DNA of 6,593 nucleotides from CAZWHE01 sp964633825 (GTDB taxonomy: Bacteria; Planctomycetota; B15-G4; CAYZWU01): contig CAZWHE010000189.1 of assembly GCA_964633825.1 (NCBI GenBank), positions 1 through 6,593 of the forward strand, given 5' to 3'. Under the pieces are notes generated by a model that was given only the letters and a program-made list of their open reading frames with translations, was not told where the DNA came from and made no database searches. The position numbers and the translations under genes were made by a program. Within the stretch, counting starts at the first letter, position 1. Every line of letters starts with the position of its first letter. Shown piece after piece: positions 4,587-6,593 of the stretch.

Positions 4587-5954
4587 CTACCGAAGAATAT
4601 AGCTAGTCCCCTTGGTGTGGCCTCGCCTGTCCAACATGCCCTGGTCGGTGAGCTTGCGCAACTTCGTGCGTGCGGTGCGGTCGGTGCACCCAAGGGCTTC
4701 GGCAACGCCCTTCGAGTCGATCTCGCCACGCTTGGCAGCGAGTTGGAGTACTTTCTCCAAGTCGCGAGGCAGATCGGCAGCCCATCGCCATTTGGACGAA
4801 ACTTGCGTAAAATTTCCCTTGAGGATAAACTGAGCCGGAGGCAGCAATGCCCGCGCAAGAGCTGATTGGGCGACCTCGATGCCGGTCCCCCAGCCCTCGA
4901 TGAGGCCCATCTCCTCCAGGACGCGGCCCACAACCGGATTGCGCAGAACAGATACGCCGGCGCCGAGGTCGCTCAGTTCGAGGCCCGGCGGCAGCGCGCC
5001 GGGATTCGTAATCTCGATGACGTCGTCGAAAATCGCCACTCGCACCGGCCCTGTGCCTGTCCCGTAATCACGGTGGCAGAGCGCGTTCACCAGAAACTCC
5101 CGCATGCTCTCCTCGGGATATGCGTACATCTCGGACCGGCCCCTGGCGGATCGGACGGCTCGTCGCGCAACATGCGTCTTGATGAACGTCAGCCCCTCGT
5201 TGTATAGCGTCACGAGCGGCCCGCTGACCGACCGCTTGTCCAGAAACTCGTTCGCCTCCGTTCCACGAAACCGCGCCAACTCCAGGCCGTTTTGGGGAAG
5301 GCGCTCGCCAGGCTCTTCCGCGAACAGCAGAATGCCGGCATTGGTGGCAACGGTCTGGTCGCCGAGCCGCGTGGCGAAACGCATCTTGGTCAGCCACCTC
5401 GCGTCGACACGGCGAGTCGGAGCGATGTCCCGGACCGCCTTTCGGGCCTCCAGGTAGACGTCGAGATGAGACCGAGAGAGTCGGGATACTGTTGTTCCGA
5501 GACAGGGCTCGGCATCGAACGATGTGTTCTGCGAGCGCAAGCGCATGGACTCCAGGTTGCTCGGGCTCGCCCGCCGGGTTGATGCCCCAATCCGAACAAA
5601 CGCCCCCTCCTCAACGCCTTTGCTCGCCAGATAGTAGGGCTGCTGATAGCCGCGTTCCACGCTCACGACGATAACGAGTCGGTCGTCGATTCTGGTGGTC
5701 TTCACGATAGGAACGACTGCTGGCTCGATGAGCTGGACAGTCCAGGATCCCAGCTTTTGCTCGTAGTCTCGCGCGGTACGCGGATCGACACCCACAATCG
5801 AACCGTCGTCATCATCCACCCCGATGATAAGCTCCCCACCAGCAGTGTTCGCAAAAGCGACAATCGTGGAAAGGGCGTTGTCTCTGTCCGGGAGCTCACG
5901 CTTGAATTCGACGGTGGTTCCCTCGCCGATTCGAACGAGTTCGTGGATTTCCAT
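4587..5954 (-). CDS. AlbA_2 (Schlafen-like)/HATPase/winged-helix regulator, COG2865 type
   Basis: This 455-residue protein has the architecture of predicted transcriptional regulators often labelled 'ATP-binding protein' or, wrongly, 'RecG-like'. The AlbA_2 nucleic-acid-binding domain covers about residues 1-130: EGTTVEFKREL (11-21), IVAFANTAGGELIIGVDDDD (31-50) and FVRIGASTRRA (119-129). An ATPase-like module of the HATPase_c_4 type follows: REFLVNALCHRDYG at 285-298 with the expected Asn, ITNPGALP at 315-322, RNPVV at 338-342 and GWGTGIE at 354-360. A winged helix at about 396-455 includes DSKGVAEALGCTDRTARTKL. All expected blocks are present, so it appears intact. The ATG at 5954 has AGAGGAG 8 bases upstream. 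Its own promoter is buried in a four-half-site operator, suggesting autoregulation. Homologues are common near defence and mobile loci, but nothing in this window shows such a partner. It is convergent with the methyltransferase operon. Confidence 0.92.
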   Translation of the reverse strand: MEIHELVRIGEGTTVEFKRELPDRDNALSTIVAFANTAGGELIIGVDDDDGSIVGVDPRTARDYEQKLGSWTVQLIEPAVVPIVKTTRIDDRLVIVVSVERGYQQPYYLASKGVEEGAFVRIGASTRRASPSNLESMRLRSQNTSFDAEPCLGTTVSRLSRSHLDVYLEARKAVRDIAPTRRVDARWLTKMRFATRLGDQTVATNAGILLFAEEPGERLPQNGLELARFRGTEANEFLDKRSVSGPLVTLYNEGLTFIKTHVARRAVRSARGRSEMYAYPEESMREFLVNALCHRDYGTGTGPVRVAIFDDVIEITNPGALPPGLELSDLGAGVSVLRNPVVGRVLEEMGLIEGWGTGIEVAQSALARALLPPAQFILKGNFTQVSSKWRWAADLPRDLEKVLQLAAKRGEIDSKGVAEALGCTDRTARTKLRKLTDQGMLDRRGHTKGTSYILR

Positions 5955-5968
5955 GGCAGATACTCCTC

Positions 5969-6012
5969 TTTCCGAATACTTCCGAATAATTATATTCGGA
6001 AATATTCGGAAA
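5969..6012. promoter_or_regulatory. Four-half-site symmetric operator of the AlbA_2 regulator
   Basis: TTCCGAATA occurs at 5970-5978 and 5980-5988, and its complement TATTCGGAA at 5993-6001 and 6003-6011. Copies within each arm are exactly 10 bp apart, one helical turn, and the whole is symmetric about 5990.5, with 19 of 22 base pairs matching over 44 bp. The site ends 15 bases before the start codon and contains the promoter's -10 at its centre. This is the layout expected for cooperative binding of two dimers on one DNA face. The obvious candidate binder is the downstream gene's own product; that is inference. Confidence 0.85.
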
Positions 6013-6016
6013 TCAA
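5989..6016 (-). promoter_or_regulatory. Promoter of the AlbA_2 regulator, inside the operator
   Basis: On the minus strand a -35-like TTGATT (6016-6011) and a perfect TATAAT (5994-5989) are 16 bases apart. The -10 box lies at the centre of the dyad, so occupancy of the operator would exclude RNA polymerase. The leader would be roughly 28 bases and includes the AGAGGAG ribosome site at 5969-5963. Confidence 0.7.
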
Positions 6017-6157
6017 GGGGATCCGGGGATTTTATAAGCGATTCGATTTATCTCTTCCAAATCCCTGGATGTTGAAAACGATCGAGATGAAGCGTCTCAG
6101 CATCTCCGAGAACCACTCCTGTCACTTCCCAGCCGGACCGCTCCAGTGCGTGCGCAC

Positions 6158-6194
6158 AACAGCCGCGGCGCCGGTGATGGGCGCCGCGGCCGTT
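6158..6194 (-). terminator. Strong GC hairpin after the surface-protein gene
   Basis: GCCGCGGCGCC (6162-6172) and GGCGCCGCGGC (6180-6190) form a perfect 11-bp stem with the loop GGTGATG; one mismatch and three more pairs extend it to 6158-6194. It starts about 21 bases past the TAG of the minus-strand partial gene. On that strand the tail is only moderately T-rich (TGTTGTG), so it may be a weak intrinsic terminator or an RNA-stabilising end. Confidence 0.55.
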
Positions 6195-6215
6195 CGTCTG
6201 TTTTCGGTCAATGAT

Positions 6216-6593
6216 CTATTCAACCTCTATAACGAACAGGTTCGTCAGCTCCGACCCCGACGCCGGCGAGCCGAGAAGAGCTTGGAAGGGTCGCTCATCG
6301 CCGGTCTGCCAGGAAAACGGAACCGGGCTGGAAAGCACGAGAACGCCATTCGATGGAATGGCGCCGATGTCATGCTGCCACACTATGGGCAGCTGGAGAT
6401 AGAGGTCGCCGTAGAGTGTCGACTGGGGCGGATCCTGTATCCCCGAGCCGAGGGCGAGGGTGACGGGCGCTGTTGCGGGCTCGCCCACGACGCACACGTC
6501 GATGCTTCCTCCGGGCATGAAGTCTCCCGTGAAATAGAGGTGCCTGTGGAATTCGTCCGCGCCTATATCGGCCGTGCTGTTCGCGATACGCGG
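6216..6593 (-). CDS. DIGADEF-type (choice-of-anchor Q/beta-helix) surface protein, C-terminal fragment
   Basis: The minus-strand frame is open to the right edge and ends with TAG at 6218-6216, giving 125 C-terminal residues; the beginning lies beyond the window. Near the edge it reads ANSTADIGADEF (DIGADEF encoded at 6569-6549). This motif marks the end of the right-handed beta-helix repeat region in secreted bacterial proteins annotated as 'choice-of-anchor Q domain'. After it comes a beta-rich, Gly/Pro/Ser-rich module of about 110 residues with PGGSIDVCVVGEPATAPVTL, GSGIQDPP, LPIVWQHDIGAIPSNGVLVL and a final LTNLFVIEVE. This resembles the C-terminal strand-rich domains that follow such beta-helices and may help export or anchoring, but no LPXTG, PEP-CTERM or membrane tail is present. 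The protein is expected outside the cytoplasm; its ligand is unknown. The family call depends mainly on the DIGADEF motif. Confidence 0.7.
   Translation of the reverse strand, partial: PRIANSTADIGADEFHRHLYFTGDFMPGGSIDVCVVGEPATAPVTLALGSGIQDPPQSTLYGDLYLQLPIVWQHDIGAIPSNGVLVLSSPVPFSWQTGDERPFQALLGSPASGSELTNLFVIEVE

Noticed and set aside
5969..6012. TTCCGAATA array as a CRISPR or iteron origin
   Set aside because: There are only four short half-sites in symmetric arrangement around a -10 box, with no spacers and no replication gene, so an operator is the better explanation.
6087..6593. Plus-strand frame starting ATG 6087, open for 169 codons to the right edge
   Set aside because: It lies antisense to the DIGADEF-type gene, crosses the GC hairpin, has no good ribosome site, and its translation is Arg-rich with no recognisable domain. 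GC-rich coding DNA often leaves the opposite strand open.

Overview
The window is GC-rich, densely coded bacterial DNA, probably from an environmental Gram-negative. The MscS-type channel, the tightly packed operon and the fragment of a DIGADEF (choice-of-anchor Q type) surface protein would suit a Desulfobacterota-like or related lineage. That placement is an impression from protein style, not a demonstrated assignment. No rRNA, tRNA, CRISPR array, insertion sequence or integrase was found.

Layout. Bases 1-252 hold the 3' end of a class I SAM-dependent methyltransferase, followed after 33 bases by a complete MscS-family mechanosensitive channel (286-1161, +). Next, on the minus strand, comes a compact two-gene unit (1214-1799). 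It encodes an ArsR-family winged-helix regulator with a CTCGC cysteine cluster and a helical tail, followed by a previously easy-to-miss 35-residue Lys/Cys peptide that also carries a CxCxC motif. The regulator has a textbook promoter (TTGACA, 17-base spacer, TATAAT). A 24-bp dyad (TTAAGTA-N10-TACTTAA) abuts the -10 box, and a second copy with 20 of 24 identical positions lies just upstream of the small peptide gene. This looks like a self-contained sensor/effector module.

On the plus strand, 1992-4509 is a translationally packed four-ORF operon. It contains a polytopic membrane protein with a soluble C-terminal domain, a 38-residue ORF joined by TAAATG on one side and an ATGA overlap on the other, and two different class I SAM-dependent methyltransferases joined by another ATGA overlap. 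The membrane protein and the methyltransferases are probably made together, but no substrate can be read from the sequence.

On the minus strand, 4587-5954 encodes an AlbA_2 (Schlafen-like)/HATPase/winged-helix protein of the COG2865 type. Its promoter is embedded in a striking 44-bp symmetric operator made of four TTCCGAATA half-sites with 10-bp phasing, which suggests tight autoregulation. A strong GC hairpin (6158-6194) separates it from the C-terminal 125 residues of a minus-strand DIGADEF-type surface protein that runs off the right edge.

The most interesting candidates are the ArsR/CxCxC-peptide module with duplicated operators, the four-half-site operator in front of the AlbA_2 regulator, and the coupled 38-residue ORF in the methyltransferase operon.
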